Translations under genes and position numbers: made by a program
Notes under the pieces: model-generated
What the model was told of the DNA's origin: nothing
Seen by the model: only the letters and a program-made list of their open reading frames with translations
Databases searched by the model: none
Part shown: positions 25,165 to 34,000 of the stretch, piece by piece
Numbering within the stretch: the stretch's first letter is position 1
Layout: each line of letters starts with the position of its first letter
Assembly: GCA_964400515.1 (NCBI GenBank)
Contig: CAYNTJ010000001.1
Location: 124,001 to 188,000 of the forward strand
DNA: 64,000 bases
Source of the DNA: JAAYHV01 sp964400515
GTDB taxonomy: Bacteria > Bacillota > Clostridia > Peptostreptococcales > Anaerovoracaceae
Direction of reading: 5' to 3'

Positions 25165-26197
25165 AGCCTTGGCCTTAAGAATACTTGTACAAATTCGACA
25201 TGATAAAAGAACCCTTGGTTTAATACTGATTGCACCATTATTTATTATGACCATTGTGTATTTCATATTTAATGCCGCAGATACCAAAGTAAACTTAGGC
25301 ATAGTAAACGTGGAAGATGAATACGTTTATGAAATGGAAAGTAATGAAAAATTTACTGTAAATATCAAGGAATATAACAGCAGTGAAGAGGGTAAAAAGG
25401 CACTAAAAGATGAAGAAGTAATTGCAGTTTTAGACATGAGTGAAGAAGAACCTGTGATACTTTTAGATGGAAGTGAAGCCTCTAATATAAAGCAGGCCCT
25501 TACAATAATAAACTCCGCAAAATTAAATATTAATCTTAATAAACTTCCAATGGAAATAGAAATGGATGATTGGGAAACAAAATACGTCTTAGGCAAAGAA
25601 GACAGTTCCATGTTTGATACCTTTGGAGCCGGAATGTTGGGAATAATTATATTTTTCTTAGTATTTCTTATCGGAGGTATTAATTTCTTAGGAGAAAGAA
25701 CATCGGGCACCTTGGAAAAGCTATTATCCACGCCCATAAGAAGAATTGAAATTGTGTTGGGCTACACCCTGGGATTTGGTATATTAGCAATTCTTCAGTC
25801 ATTAATATTTACCCTATATGTAGTCCATGTATTAAACCTTGAAGTAATGGGTAGCATATATTTAGTAGTATTAATAACCCTGCTTACCGCTGTCACCGCT
25901 TTATCTTTGGGTATGCTGCTATCAACTTTAGCAAACAGTGAATTTCAAATGGTACAGTTTATACCGATTGCAATCCTTCCACAAATATTTCTTTGCGGAA
26001 TATTCAAGCTATCGGGAGGATGGGAAATTGCCGGACATCTCATGCCTTTGTACTACACAACAGAAGCACTAAATGAAGTAATATTAAAGGGAAGAACCAT
26101 ATCCTATATAGCAGATGATATACTGGTATTATTAGCACTTTCCATAATATTCATAACCATAAATACATTACTGCTGAAATTCAAAAGAGCCCTATAA
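25154..26197 (+). CDS. ABC-2 type permease
   Basis: Membrane partner of the preceding ATPase, about 347 residues: one N-terminal membrane helix, an extracytoplasmic domain of roughly 150 residues, then five helices (FGAGMLGIIIFFLVFLIGGI onward, including the ABC-2 loop GERTSGTLEKLLSTPIRR). The frame opens at 25133, but GGTGAT just before the ATG at 25154 supports that start; 25148 is also possible. The two genes make a complete exporter. Confidence 0.85.
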   Translation: MRIRALALRILVQIRHDKRTLGLILIAPLFIMTIVYFIFNAADTKVNLGIVNVEDEYVYEMESNEKFTVNIKEYNSSEEGKKALKDEEVIAVLDMSEEEPVILLDGSEASNIKQALTIINSAKLNINLNKLPMEIEMDDWETKYVLGKEDSSMFDTFGAGMLGIIIFFLVFLIGGINFLGERTSGTLEKLLSTPIRRIEIVLGYTLGFGILAILQSLIFTLYVVHVLNLEVMGSIYLVVLITLLTAVTALSLGMLLSTLANSEFQMVQFIPIAILPQIFLCGIFKLSGGWEIAGHLMPLYYTTEALNEVILKGRTISYIADDILVLLALSIIFITINTLLLKFKRAL

Positions 26198-26203
26198 AAT
26201 TAA

Positions 26204-26237
26204 CAGCCTTAGTTTATTCTAAGGCTGCATTTTTTTT
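26204..26237. terminator. terminator between convergent ABC permease and symporter genes
   Basis: CAGCCTTAG / CTAAGGCTG stem, then T8 on the plus strand. The stem overlaps the stop codon of the minus-strand symporter gene. Confidence 0.85.
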
Positions 26238-27662
26238 ATCCCATAAATCATCATATTTATAACCGGTGATTTTTTCAATCATTTCTTTCTCTTCATCTGT
26301 GGCTAATTCTGTACTTTTATCCATTCTTCTTTCTATATCTTTAGTAACTATATTATACGTTTTTCTATTAACCGGGAATTTAACAGTAAAATATAGAGTT
26401 AGTAGCATCAGTATTATGGGTATGCCTATAAACATGAATTTAACACCATCTATTGTAAGAGCACTTTGAACTGCCAGATTTGCATCATAGTTAAATAATG
26501 AGAGTAATATCCCTATAACCCAGATGGCAAGTCCGTTGGCAATCTTTCTGGAAAATGTACCCATCCCGGAATAAACCCCGGGTCTTCTAACTTTAGTTAT
26601 CAAATAGTCAATATCTGCTAAGTCCGCCAGTACTGCGTAAGAAGTAACCGAAGATGCTGCAGTACCAAGCCCTGCAATAAATGAAAGGATAACTATTGGA
26701 AGTATGGGTGCCCCTTCGTGGGCAAAGAAAAGAAATATCAAAGTTGCAACAATTCTTATGGGAAATCCAATAAGAACCGGCGCTCTCTTGCTGTGTTTTT
26801 TTATAATCAATTGGTAAATAAACATGGCTAAAAGCTGGCTGATTAGAACCGCTGCCATAACCGGCATATATGCATCCCTGTTTCTTAAGACAACCACCAG
26901 AAAATATATTACGCATCCTGTTATAAAATCTGCAGAGCCCTGTCCGCTTAAAAATATTCCCAAATAAAGCCTAAAGGATCTGTTTTTGAAGACGGTGAAG
27001 GATTGTTTGAATGAATCTCTAATCCCCATCGGTTCTATAACCTTGTCTATTTCCCATGTCCCGGAAAAGGTAAGTATAATTGAAATAAAGAACAGAATAC
27101 CAAAAACAATCCCCATTATTAAATAGCCTGTTTGGGGAGCATCACCAAAACCTGTTACTATCATATTAGGAATTAAACCTGCTATAATTGCAGCCACAGC
27201 ACTAAATATCATCCTGTACATCGTGTAACTTCCCCTTAATGTATAATCACTAATCATGTCGGGAAGCAGTGCATTGTAAGGAACCATAACTATCGTAAAA
27301 GCCGTGGAAAATGCCAAATATGCAAAAAGATAATAGATATATAGCCCCATCTCTGAAGTATCAAAGCTAAGCCAAAGCATTATAAATGTTACCCCGGCTA
27401 AAAAGCTACCTATCAAAAGGTATAACCTCTTTGAGCCAAATCTTGATTTTGTTCTGTCGGTAATATTCCCCATGATGGGGTCTGTTACCGCATCCCATAT
27501 TTTACCCACTAAAGGTATGGTTCCCGCCAACGCCGGGTTCATCTTCACCACATCCGTAAGAAATACAAGAAATAATATACTGATAACAAGAAAAGATCCT
27601 CCACCATAAATATCCGCAAATCCATAAAACAGTTTGCTTTTAATCTTATTTTGCCTATTCAT
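26214..27662 (-). CDS. GPH-family sugar/glycoside cation symporter
   Basis: 482 residues, 12 membrane segments, MelB/GPH (glycoside-pentoside-hexuronide) family. The opening KLFYGFADIYGGGSF, FLTDVVKMNPALAG and KIWDAVTDPIMGNITDRTKS are signatures of the family, including the cation-site Asp region. Imports a sugar, glycoside or uronide with Na+ or H+. AAGGAG before ATG. No sugar-catabolism gene adjoins it, so the substrate is open. Confidence 0.88.
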   Translation of the reverse strand: MNRQNKIKSKLFYGFADIYGGGSFLVISILFLVFLTDVVKMNPALAGTIPLVGKIWDAVTDPIMGNITDRTKSRFGSKRLYLLIGSFLAGVTFIMLWLSFDTSEMGLYIYYLFAYLAFSTAFTIVMVPYNALLPDMISDYTLRGSYTMYRMIFSAVAAIIAGLIPNMIVTGFGDAPQTGYLIMGIVFGILFFISIILTFSGTWEIDKVIEPMGIRDSFKQSFTVFKNRSFRLYLGIFLSGQGSADFITGCVIYFLVVVLRNRDAYMPVMAAVLISQLLAMFIYQLIIKKHSKRAPVLIGFPIRIVATLIFLFFAHEGAPILPIVILSFIAGLGTAASSVTSYAVLADLADIDYLITKVRRPGVYSGMGTFSRKIANGLAIWVIGILLSLFNYDANLAVQSALTIDGVKFMFIGIPIILMLLTLYFTVKFPVNRKTYNIVTKDIERRMDKSTELATDEEKEMIEKITGYKYDDLWDKKNAALE

Positions 27663-27713
27663 ATTTATTCTCCTTGATAATATGTTTAGCTGAATAAATT
27701 TCTCTAAATAATT

Positions 27714-27738
27714 AGGGTAGCCTATAATAGACTACCCT
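27714..27738 (-). terminator. probable terminator of the tetR-hypB-flavoprotein-hypA operon
   Basis: AGGGTAG / CTACCCT stem about 45 bases past the hypA stop on the minus strand, followed by AATTATTT. The T-tract is short, so confidence is moderate. Confidence 0.5.
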
Positions 27739-27783
27739 TATAATCAGTATACAACAAACCACTTTAATTATGCAGTAAAATTT

Positions 27784-28134
27784 TTATGTATTCTCTTTAA
27801 TTATTATTTCCTTTAGGTTAAACTCTCTGCCACTAAGGAGTTCCCAATCTTCTCCGCCGCAGGTTGGGCATTTCCCTTTATTTCTTGCCACATTAAATAC
27901 CTTATTGCAATGATGGCAAAGACCATTACCCGGAATCATCTCGATTTTTATCTTTGATCCCTCCAGTATTGTCCCTTGTGTGGTATTGGGATAGTACTCC
28001 CTCATATATCTTGGCACAATGGAAGAAAGCTGACCGATTTGCACAACGACAGTATCAATTTCTTTGATATTATTTTGTTTGGCCGCTCTTTCAACCATTT
28101 TTACTAGTTCAACTAAAATCGTCACTTCATGCAT
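27784..28134 (-). CDS. hypA: HypA-type nickel metallochaperone
   Basis: 116 residues of the HypA/HybF family, which binds Ni2+ through the N-terminal MHE and structural zinc through two CxxC pairs. Here MHEVTILVEL at the start, LCHHCNKVF and KCPTCGGEDW near the C-terminus: all ligands kept. Two bases after the giant flavoprotein gene. No hydrogenase structural genes or hypCDEF are in the window, so it either serves a hydrogenase elsewhere or a different nickel-dependent process tied to this operon. Confidence 0.88.
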   Translation of the reverse strand: MHEVTILVELVKMVERAAKQNNIKEIDTVVVQIGQLSSIVPRYMREYYPNTTQGTILEGSKIKIEMIPGNGLCHHCNKVFNVARNKGKCPTCGGEDWELLSGREFNLKEIIIKENT

Positions 28135-28136
28135 AA

Positions 28137-30836
28137 TTAACTACTCTTCTTATTCCATACAACTTCTTTAAGCATTCTTTCATCCCTATTCTTATTTCTC
28201 TTGGTTTTCATCTTTATGGATAATGCTCTCTTAACTGCATGAGGCTTAATTTTTTCATAAGTAAAGCTGTATGCATCAAATTTACGTGATAGGGTTATTG
28301 CTTCGAACTTACATCTAACAGTACATTCACCGCAACCAATACACTGATTAGGGTCAACCCTGGCAGCTCCACACTCTAAACATCTGTTAGTTTCATTTTT
28401 AAGCTGATCTTCGGTAAATGTAATTCTTGGATCAGAGAAGGTGTTTTCCCTATTCTTATCATGATTTACAGCCTCTCTCTTTGCCTTGTCATAACCTTCA
28501 AAATCAACGCTGTCCTTATCAAGAGGTTTCCATATTCTTCTGTTTCTGCCGATGGTTAATGACTGTCCTGCATGCACAAATCTGTGCATGGATACTGAAG
28601 CTTCCTTACCCGCAGCAATGGCATCAATTGCAAATTTAGGTCCGGTTAATACATCTCCGCCCACAAATATATCCTTCTCTTTGGTTTGAAGTGTAAGCTC
28701 ATCGGCAACCAATGTGTTATTTCTGTTCTTTTCCACCTTGCTATCTTTTAAAAGATCCCCAAGTACAATGGATTGACCTATTGAAAGTAGCACATAGTCA
28801 CATTTAACTGTTCTTAAATCCTTCTCATCATATTCCGGTGAGAATCTGCCTTCTTCATCAAATACTCTTGTGCATTTTTTGAATTCAACGCCTGTAACCT
28901 TACCTTTTTCGGTGATTATCCTATTTGGCCCCCAGCCGTTATATATGGAGATTCCCTCTTCCTTAGCTTCCGCTACTTCTTCATCCTGGGCCGGCATTTC
29001 ATCTTCGCCTTCCAAGCAGAACATATTAACCGATTTTGATCCGGTTCTTAGGGCAGTTCTTGCAACATCTATGGCAACATTACCTCCACCTATTACTAAA
29101 ACTTCTCCCTCAGTCTTTATCTCCTTGCCCAGATTAACATCTCTTAAAAATTCCACACCGGTTATTACACCCTTAGCATCTTCCCCTTCAATATTTAGAG
29201 CTCTTCCGCCTTGGGCGCCTACAGCCAAGTAGAACGCTTTATAGCCTTCCTTCCTTAGCTCAGGTATTGTAACATTTTTGCCCACTTCAACTCCGGTCTT
29301 AAACTCTACTCCCATAGCCTTTAAAACCTCTATTTCAGCAGCAATTACATCCTTTTCCAATCTGAAGGAAGGAATTCCAAGGGTTAGCATACCGCCAAGC
29401 TTTTCTTCTTTTTCAAACACTGTAACTGAATAACCGTGCAATGCCAAGTAATATGCACATGAAAGCCCCGATGGACCGGCGCCTATTACTGCCATCTTTA
29501 TGTGTCTGAAATCATAAAGTATTTCAGGTACAAATCTTGTATCTTCGTTGAGCTCCTTATCTGCAATAAATTTCTTTATTTCATCAATTGCAACAGGTTC
29601 ATCCAAATCACCTCTGGTACATTCGCTTTCACAATTCCTTGGACATATACGTCCGCAAACTGCAGGGAATGGATTTTCCTTCTTAATCAGCTCCAATGCA
29701 TCTATATATTTACCTTGGGCAGCAAGCTTAATATATCCTTGAACAGATATATGGGCAGGACATGCGGTTTTACAAGGAGCACCACCTAAATCATATGTAT
29801 TTTCAAAGTTTTCTCTAAAATCAGGGTTATACCTATCTTCTCCCCATTCATGATCATCAGGCAGTGGCATAACAGGGAATTCAATAGGTGCCTTGGTACA
29901 TAGATTAGGTCCCAGTTTTACGGCATTAGCAGGGCATGTTTCAACACACTGTCCACAGGCTGCACATTTTTCCGGATCAACCTCGGCAACATAATTGGAT
30001 CTTGACATGTTAGGTGTATTGAAATATTGAGAAGTACGAAGGGCTAAACAAACATCCCTTTGGCAGTTACAAATAGCCCATATCTTATTGGTACCATCCA
30101 TATTTGTAACCTGATGGGTATAGCCTCTTTTTTCGGCAAGCTTTAATATTTCCTCAGCTTTTTCTTTCGTAACTCTTCTTGCCTTACCGGTTTGTATGCA
30201 TGATTCTGCAGTCGCACCCAGTATTAAGCAAAGCTCTTCTGCTAAATCTCCGGAACCCTCTCCCATTTGGGTACGAACAAGTCTGCATTGACATGGAGCC
30301 AAAGCTATATGGTTTTGATATTTAGTTAACCAATATGAAATTTCTTCGTATGGAGCCTTTCTGGTTTCCGCCTGAATTGCAGATTCCACAGGTATTACCC
30401 TCATAGCTCCGTTTCCCATAGGCATAATTTCCGTAACCTGTTTAACAGTTCTTCTTGTGTATTCTTCAAATGCTCTTGCTATTTCAGGATGGGCATCAGC
30501 TTGATCCCTATTAAGCATCATCAGTTCATATATGCCGGGTACAAATATTGGTAATTCAAAGGTATCAGTACCGTCACTTTGGGGCTTAAGCTCCAACACG
30601 CCCATATCAGCTAGCTGCATGCAAATATCAAAGGTATCCGCATAGCTCTTGCCAATTTTTTCGGCTATATCCTCCACCTTTTCTTCCACTCTTCTTTTCA
30701 TGGCCAATACCACATCAGCCTGTTCATCTGTAATTAAATCATGGAAAACATAGTACTCAGGATCTGCCTCGGTATATACAGTATCCCTTCCCGCAACATG
30801 CTGGGACATTTTAAGAATTTTTTCTCTAACAGCCAT
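28137..30836 (-). CDS. multidomain Fe-S flavoprotein (GltD-like oxidoreductase with ferredoxin domains)
   Basis: 899 residues. 1-280: region of uncertain fold with a Cys pair (APCQCRLVR, about 182) and NCQRDVC (about 257). 285-305: ferredoxin motif KCAACGQCVETCP. 350-410: GltD-type Fe-S segment (CKTACPAH; CGRICPRNCESEC). 447-800: FAD/NAD(P) domain with GAGPSG (452-457) and a second GGGNVAID. About 830-860: second ferredoxin motif CLECG, then CIGCGECTVRC. It should pass electrons between NAD(P)H and ferredoxin-like carriers or a dedicated partner. Lies between hypB and hypA, 9 and 2 bases away. The partner enzyme is not known. Confidence 0.8.
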   Translation of the reverse strand: MAVREKILKMSQHVAGRDTVYTEADPEYYVFHDLITDEQADVVLAMKRRVEEKVEDIAEKIGKSYADTFDICMQLADMGVLELKPQSDGTDTFELPIFVPGIYELMMLNRDQADAHPEIARAFEEYTRRTVKQVTEIMPMGNGAMRVIPVESAIQAETRKAPYEEISYWLTKYQNHIALAPCQCRLVRTQMGEGSGDLAEELCLILGATAESCIQTGKARRVTKEKAEEILKLAEKRGYTHQVTNMDGTNKIWAICNCQRDVCLALRTSQYFNTPNMSRSNYVAEVDPEKCAACGQCVETCPANAVKLGPNLCTKAPIEFPVMPLPDDHEWGEDRYNPDFRENFENTYDLGGAPCKTACPAHISVQGYIKLAAQGKYIDALELIKKENPFPAVCGRICPRNCESECTRGDLDEPVAIDEIKKFIADKELNEDTRFVPEILYDFRHIKMAVIGAGPSGLSCAYYLALHGYSVTVFEKEEKLGGMLTLGIPSFRLEKDVIAAEIEVLKAMGVEFKTGVEVGKNVTIPELRKEGYKAFYLAVGAQGGRALNIEGEDAKGVITGVEFLRDVNLGKEIKTEGEVLVIGGGNVAIDVARTALRTGSKSVNMFCLEGEDEMPAQDEEVAEAKEEGISIYNGWGPNRIITEKGKVTGVEFKKCTRVFDEEGRFSPEYDEKDLRTVKCDYVLLSIGQSIVLGDLLKDSKVEKNRNNTLVADELTLQTKEKDIFVGGDVLTGPKFAIDAIAAGKEASVSMHRFVHAGQSLTIGRNRRIWKPLDKDSVDFEGYDKAKREAVNHDKNRENTFSDPRITFTEDQLKNETNRCLECGAARVDPNQCIGCGECTVRCKFEAITLSRKFDAYSFTYEKIKPHAVKRALSIKMKTKRNKNRDERMLKEVVWNKKSS

Positions 30837-30845
30837 TTGTTCCTC

Positions 30846-31517
30846 CTAAATTTTCTTTATAGCGTTTACTTCTTCTTTTAACCATTTTATCCAATCATCC
30901 ATACCTTCTCCGGTTCTTGCGGATATTGGAAATATTTTAATGTCAGGATTGAGATTCAGAGCTCTTTTTTTCACAGCTTCAATATCAAAATCAAATATTT
31001 CTAGGGTGTCGATTTTATTTATAAGCAGCACGTCTGCTATCTCAAACATAAGGGGATATTTCAGTGGTTTATCATCACCCTCGGGCACCGAAAGAATCAT
31101 GGCATTTTTAGTGGATCCTGTATCAAACTCCGCAGGACACACCAAATTTCCCACATTTTCCAATATTGCCAAATCTATATCTTCAATTCCTAAATTATCG
31201 ATACCTTCCTTTGTCATTGGTGCATCAAGATGACACATACCTCCGGTATGCAATTGTATGGCCTTCACACCGGTTTTAGCTATTGTTCTGGCATCAACAT
31301 CAGAATCGATATCCGCTTCCATCACTCCGATTCTCATATCGTTTTTTAACATTTCTATGGTCTTAACCAATGTGGTTGTTTTTCCGGAGCCGGGTGAGCT
31401 CATCAAATTCAACAAAAACACTCCCTTTTCCTTCATTTCATTTCTTAGCTTTTCAGCTTCCAAGTCATTGCTTTCATAAATGCTTTGCTTTATTTCTATT
31501 ACTTTAAGTTTTTCCAT
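30846..31517 (-). CDS. hypB: HypB-type nickel-insertion GTPase
   Basis: 223 residues. GTPase that loads nickel: P-loop SSPGSGKTT (about 40-48), metal site GGMCHLDAP (Cys95, His96), NVGNLVCPAEFD (Cys127) and GTP specificity motif NKIDTLEIF. No His-rich nickel-storage N-terminus. GGGAGG before the ATG at 31517 makes this the start rather than the upstream ATG. Part of the tetR-hypB-flavoprotein-hypA operon. Confidence 0.9.
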   Translation of the reverse strand: MEKLKVIEIKQSIYESNDLEAEKLRNEMKEKGVFLLNLMSSPGSGKTTTLVKTIEMLKNDMRIGVMEADIDSDVDARTIAKTGVKAIQLHTGGMCHLDAPMTKEGIDNLGIEDIDLAILENVGNLVCPAEFDTGSTKNAMILSVPEGDDKPLKYPLMFEIADVLLINKIDTLEIFDFDIEAVKKRALNLNPDIKIFPISARTGEGMDDWIKWLKEEVNAIKKI

Positions 31518-31528
31518 GATTCCTCCCA

Positions 31529-32176
31529 TTAATCAAGTAATGCCTTAAGCTGACCTTCGGTGGTTTTCATTACAAGCCTATCCATATCCAGTTTAACCAA
31601 ATTCTCTTGATCAAGCTCTTCTAATTTTGTTCTGTTACTTATGCTCAAAGATAAGTTATAGCTTCCTGCAATAATCAAATGCCTAGTCTCATAAAATTCG
31701 AAAACCTCCATAACATCCAAAAAATCCATCTTTGATACCGTTTCAACGGATAAAGTCTTTATGGCCTTGGTAAGTCCCTCCATGCCTTTTACTAAATCTT
31801 CGTTGTTAACATTTTTATCTAAGATTGTACGTTTAATTGAAACCAGCCTTATCAGTAAAGTTCTTTCACTCAATACTTTTTTTGTCTCTTGCAATATAAA
31901 ATCCTTATAGCTTTCCTTTGTAAAGGATTTAACTTTATCCAAATCCATAAGTTCAGCTTTAAACCATTTTTGATATTCGTCATAAAGCATATTGGTAAAA
32001 AGAGTTTCCTTAGTCTCAAAGTATCTGAATATGGTTCCCTTTGCCATATTGCATCTTCGTGCAAGTTCGCTCATCGTAAATTCCACATAGGTCATACCCT
32101 GAAACATTATAGCTGCTTCGGCTAATATGTATTTTCTTTTTTCCGCTATTTCATTTTCTTTTAACTTCTTAGGCAT
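31529..32176 (-). CDS. TetR-family regulator
   Basis: 215 residues. N-terminal TetR helix-turn-helix (MSELARRCNMAKGTIFRYFETKE, cut here to its key part GTIFRYFETKE) and a C-terminal ligand domain of its own type. Start at MPKKLKENEI after AAGGAG; the frame opens earlier. First gene of the hypB operon and just downstream of a doubled GACC-N-TCGGTC operator, so it is probably autoregulated and controls the nickel/flavoprotein genes. Confidence 0.85.
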   Translation of the reverse strand: MPKKLKENEIAEKRKYILAEAAIMFQGMTYVEFTMSELARRCNMAKGTIFRYFETKETLFTNMLYDEYQKWFKAELMDLDKVKSFTKESYKDFILQETKKVLSERTLLIRLVSIKRTILDKNVNNEDLVKGMEGLTKAIKTLSVETVSKMDFLDVMEVFEFYETRHLIIAGSYNLSLSISNRTKLEELDQENLVKLDMDRLVMKTTEGQLKALLD

Positions 32177-32193
32177 AATACTCCTTATGTTAA

Positions 32194-32205
32194 ACCATCG
32201 GTCAT
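32194..32205. promoter_or_regulatory. TetR operator copy 1
   Basis: ACCATCGGTCAT, an imperfect copy of the palindrome at 32224, with centres 31 bases (three helical turns) apart. Lies just before the TetR start codon. Confidence 0.55.
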
Positions 32206-32223
32206 TATATTTTATTTTTAATA

Positions 32224-32236
32224 GACCGTCGGTCAT
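32224..32236. promoter_or_regulatory. TetR operator copy 2
   Basis: GACCG-T-CGGTC, a perfect 11-base palindrome of the kind bound by many TetR proteins, followed by AT. Lies between the TetR gene and the end of the upstream membrane-protein gene. Confidence 0.65.
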
Positions 32237-32238
32237 TT

Positions 32239-33174
32239 TTATTTATTTTCTGCTATTACTTTTTTGTATGCTTTAGTATCTGTATTTATTTCATCCTTAA
32301 ACGGATTTAATTTCTTCCTACGTACGATATTAAATTGATATATTGCCACTGCCAAATTTGCCGCTAATGCTATGAAACTTACGATAAAGAATGCCGTAGG
32401 ATTATGGGTTGTAGGAACAGGTGCAATTCTGTCTGCAAACTGCGGAACAGTCATAATGAACATTATCCACAATGCCAGTGTATGGGCTCTATGTTGAAGC
32501 CAGCAGCCTTTTTTAATAAAGAAAGCAGGTATCGTACAAGATAGAAGTAACAACATTCCGCAGTACATGGAATGATCTGATATACAGTTATACGTATAGG
32601 CAAAATTCCATAAGTCATAGGCTATTACATAGGTCCAAATCATATCAGGATACATCATATCTTTGGTTTTGTCTTTGGATACAAAAATACCGAACCAGCC
32701 TGAAATTATAACGATATTAAGAAGTCCTGCTATTCCGTTCATAATATTCCAAGGTCCGGAAATAGTCCAAAGATTATCAACTACACCACCTTCAAACAAA
32801 CCAAAGCTGTATACTTGAAAATCCCTTATGCAGGCTTCAAAAATGTTAAGGGCTAATATAAGAGGGGGAAAACAAAGAACCCATTTCTTCTCGGCAACCT
32901 TAGGAATATATCTGATAGCCATAAAACCAACACAGCCTGCTAAGCACGAATATGTCTTTACCCAGTTAAACCAAGTACCCGTACCATATTCATTTCCTGG
33001 TGCTGCGGTTTCCGGCCATACGAATATGGTAAGAACCAAAGGCAACGCTATAAAAAGAAGAATGCCTCCCCATTTAGTGGATCTGCTAAATTCATTAAAA
33101 GCCATAAGTGATAGTAAAACAAATGCCATAAATGCCCAAGTTTTCGCATCTGGCACATCATATAAAATACCCAT
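32239..33174 (-). CDS. multi-pass membrane protein, paralogue A (unknown function)
   Basis: 311 residues, eight or nine membrane segments, no signal peptide. Shared with the protein at 34001-34966 are LCFPPLILALNIFEA followed by IRDFQV, GWFGIFV, YPDMIWTYVIAYDLWNFAYTYN, HSMYCGM and KGCWLQHRAHTLALW. Conserved buried Arg-Asp, Asp, His and Cys residues suggest an enzyme or transporter rather than a structural protein. I cannot name the family with certainty. It lies upstream of the TetR-hypB operon and has its own strong promoter. Confidence 0.7.
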   Translation of the reverse strand: MGILYDVPDAKTWAFMAFVLLSLMAFNEFSRSTKWGGILLFIALPLVLTIFVWPETAAPGNEYGTGTWFNWVKTYSCLAGCVGFMAIRYIPKVAEKKWVLCFPPLILALNIFEACIRDFQVYSFGLFEGGVVDNLWTISGPWNIMNGIAGLLNIVIISGWFGIFVSKDKTKDMMYPDMIWTYVIAYDLWNFAYTYNCISDHSMYCGMLLLLSCTIPAFFIKKGCWLQHRAHTLALWIMFIMTVPQFADRIAPVPTTHNPTAFFIVSFIALAANLAVAIYQFNIVRRKKLNPFKDEINTDTKAYKKVIAENK

Positions 33175-33210
33175 AAAAAAAGCTCCTTTCGCTTATATTC
33201 ATCAATTGAA

Positions 33211-33239
33211 ATTATACAAGTTTGTTTAAATATTGTCAA
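33211..33239 (-). promoter_or_regulatory. consensus housekeeping promoter of paralogue A
   Basis: On the minus strand TTGACA (33239-33234), 17-base spacer, TATAAT (33216-33211): a perfect sigma-70-type promoter. Start expected near 33204, about 30 bases before the ATG. Confidence 0.85.
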
Positions 33240-33300
33240 GCTATTGTGTTCATTTTGTGAATTTTATCATACTAAAAAGAACCTTTTGAACTTTCTTTTA

Positions 33301-33329
33301 TTGACTAAGCTCTTTGTGTATGCAATAAT
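33301..33329 (+). promoter_or_regulatory. probable promoter of the second TetR gene
   Basis: TTGACT, 17-base spacer, AATAAT. It reaches the start region of the TetR gene at 33348 with a very short leader. Confidence 0.55.
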
Positions 33330-33347
33330 CTAATTGAGGTGATTTAA

Positions 33348-33914
33348 ATGAATGCCAATACAAAGAAGTCCATTGAAGATGCTTTCGATAAACTGATACA
33401 AAAGGATTTGTTAAATAAGATAACAATCAAATGTATCTGTGATGAAGCCGGTGTGAACAGGCAAACCTTTTACTACTATTACAAGGATATAATTGACTTG
33501 TTAGTCTCCAGCACCGCAGATGACATTTATTCCAGAATCGAAGGGGGTAGATCCTACGACACTTGGACCTATGGTTTTTTGCAAACCATGAGATATATAA
33601 GAGATAATAAATGTAGGGTAAAGCATATATATTATTCTTCTTATTGGGATGAGGTGGATATTTATTTTATTAAATTCAATAAAAAACTGCTGACAAGCGT
33701 TGTAAAGGAATGTGCCGACAATCTTAACTCGGATATATCCGATGAATATATAAGGTTTATCGTTCATATTTATAATATGATATTTCATGGAGTTTTTATA
33801 GAATATATAGAAAGCGACATGAAAACCGAGCCGGAGGTTGTTTTAAGTAAGCTTCTAAAGGTAATATCAGGCGAAATCCCAAGAGCCATATGTGCTTTCT
33901 CGAATCGTAAATAA
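33348..33914 (+). CDS. TetR-family regulator (DhaS-like)
   Basis: 188 residues: TetR helix-turn-helix at about 22-45 (ICDEAGVNRQTFYYYYKD) and a C-terminal domain of the TetR_C type seen in DhaS-like regulators. GAGGTGAT before ATG. Divergent from paralogue A and 86 bases upstream of paralogue B, so it probably controls one or both membrane proteins. Confidence 0.85.
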   Translation: MNANTKKSIEDAFDKLIQKDLLNKITIKCICDEAGVNRQTFYYYYKDIIDLLVSSTADDIYSRIEGGRSYDTWTYGFLQTMRYIRDNKCRVKHIYYSSYWDEVDIYFIKFNKKLLTSVVKECADNLNSDISDEYIRFIVHIYNMIFHGVFIEYIESDMKTEPEVVLSKLLKVISGEIPRAICAFSNRK

Positions 33915-33915
33915 T

Positions 33916-33939
33916 TAGACAATCAATAGAATATGTCTA
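33916..33939. promoter_or_regulatory. inverted repeat upstream of paralogue B
   Basis: TAGACA-N12-TGTCTA, just upstream of a TATAAT box (33963-33968). Possible operator of the TetR protein encoded immediately upstream. Confidence 0.45.
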
Positions 33940-34000
33940 TATAAATATTTTTCCTTCTTATTTATAATATAGTCGAAATTATATTAAGGAGGAATTTTTA

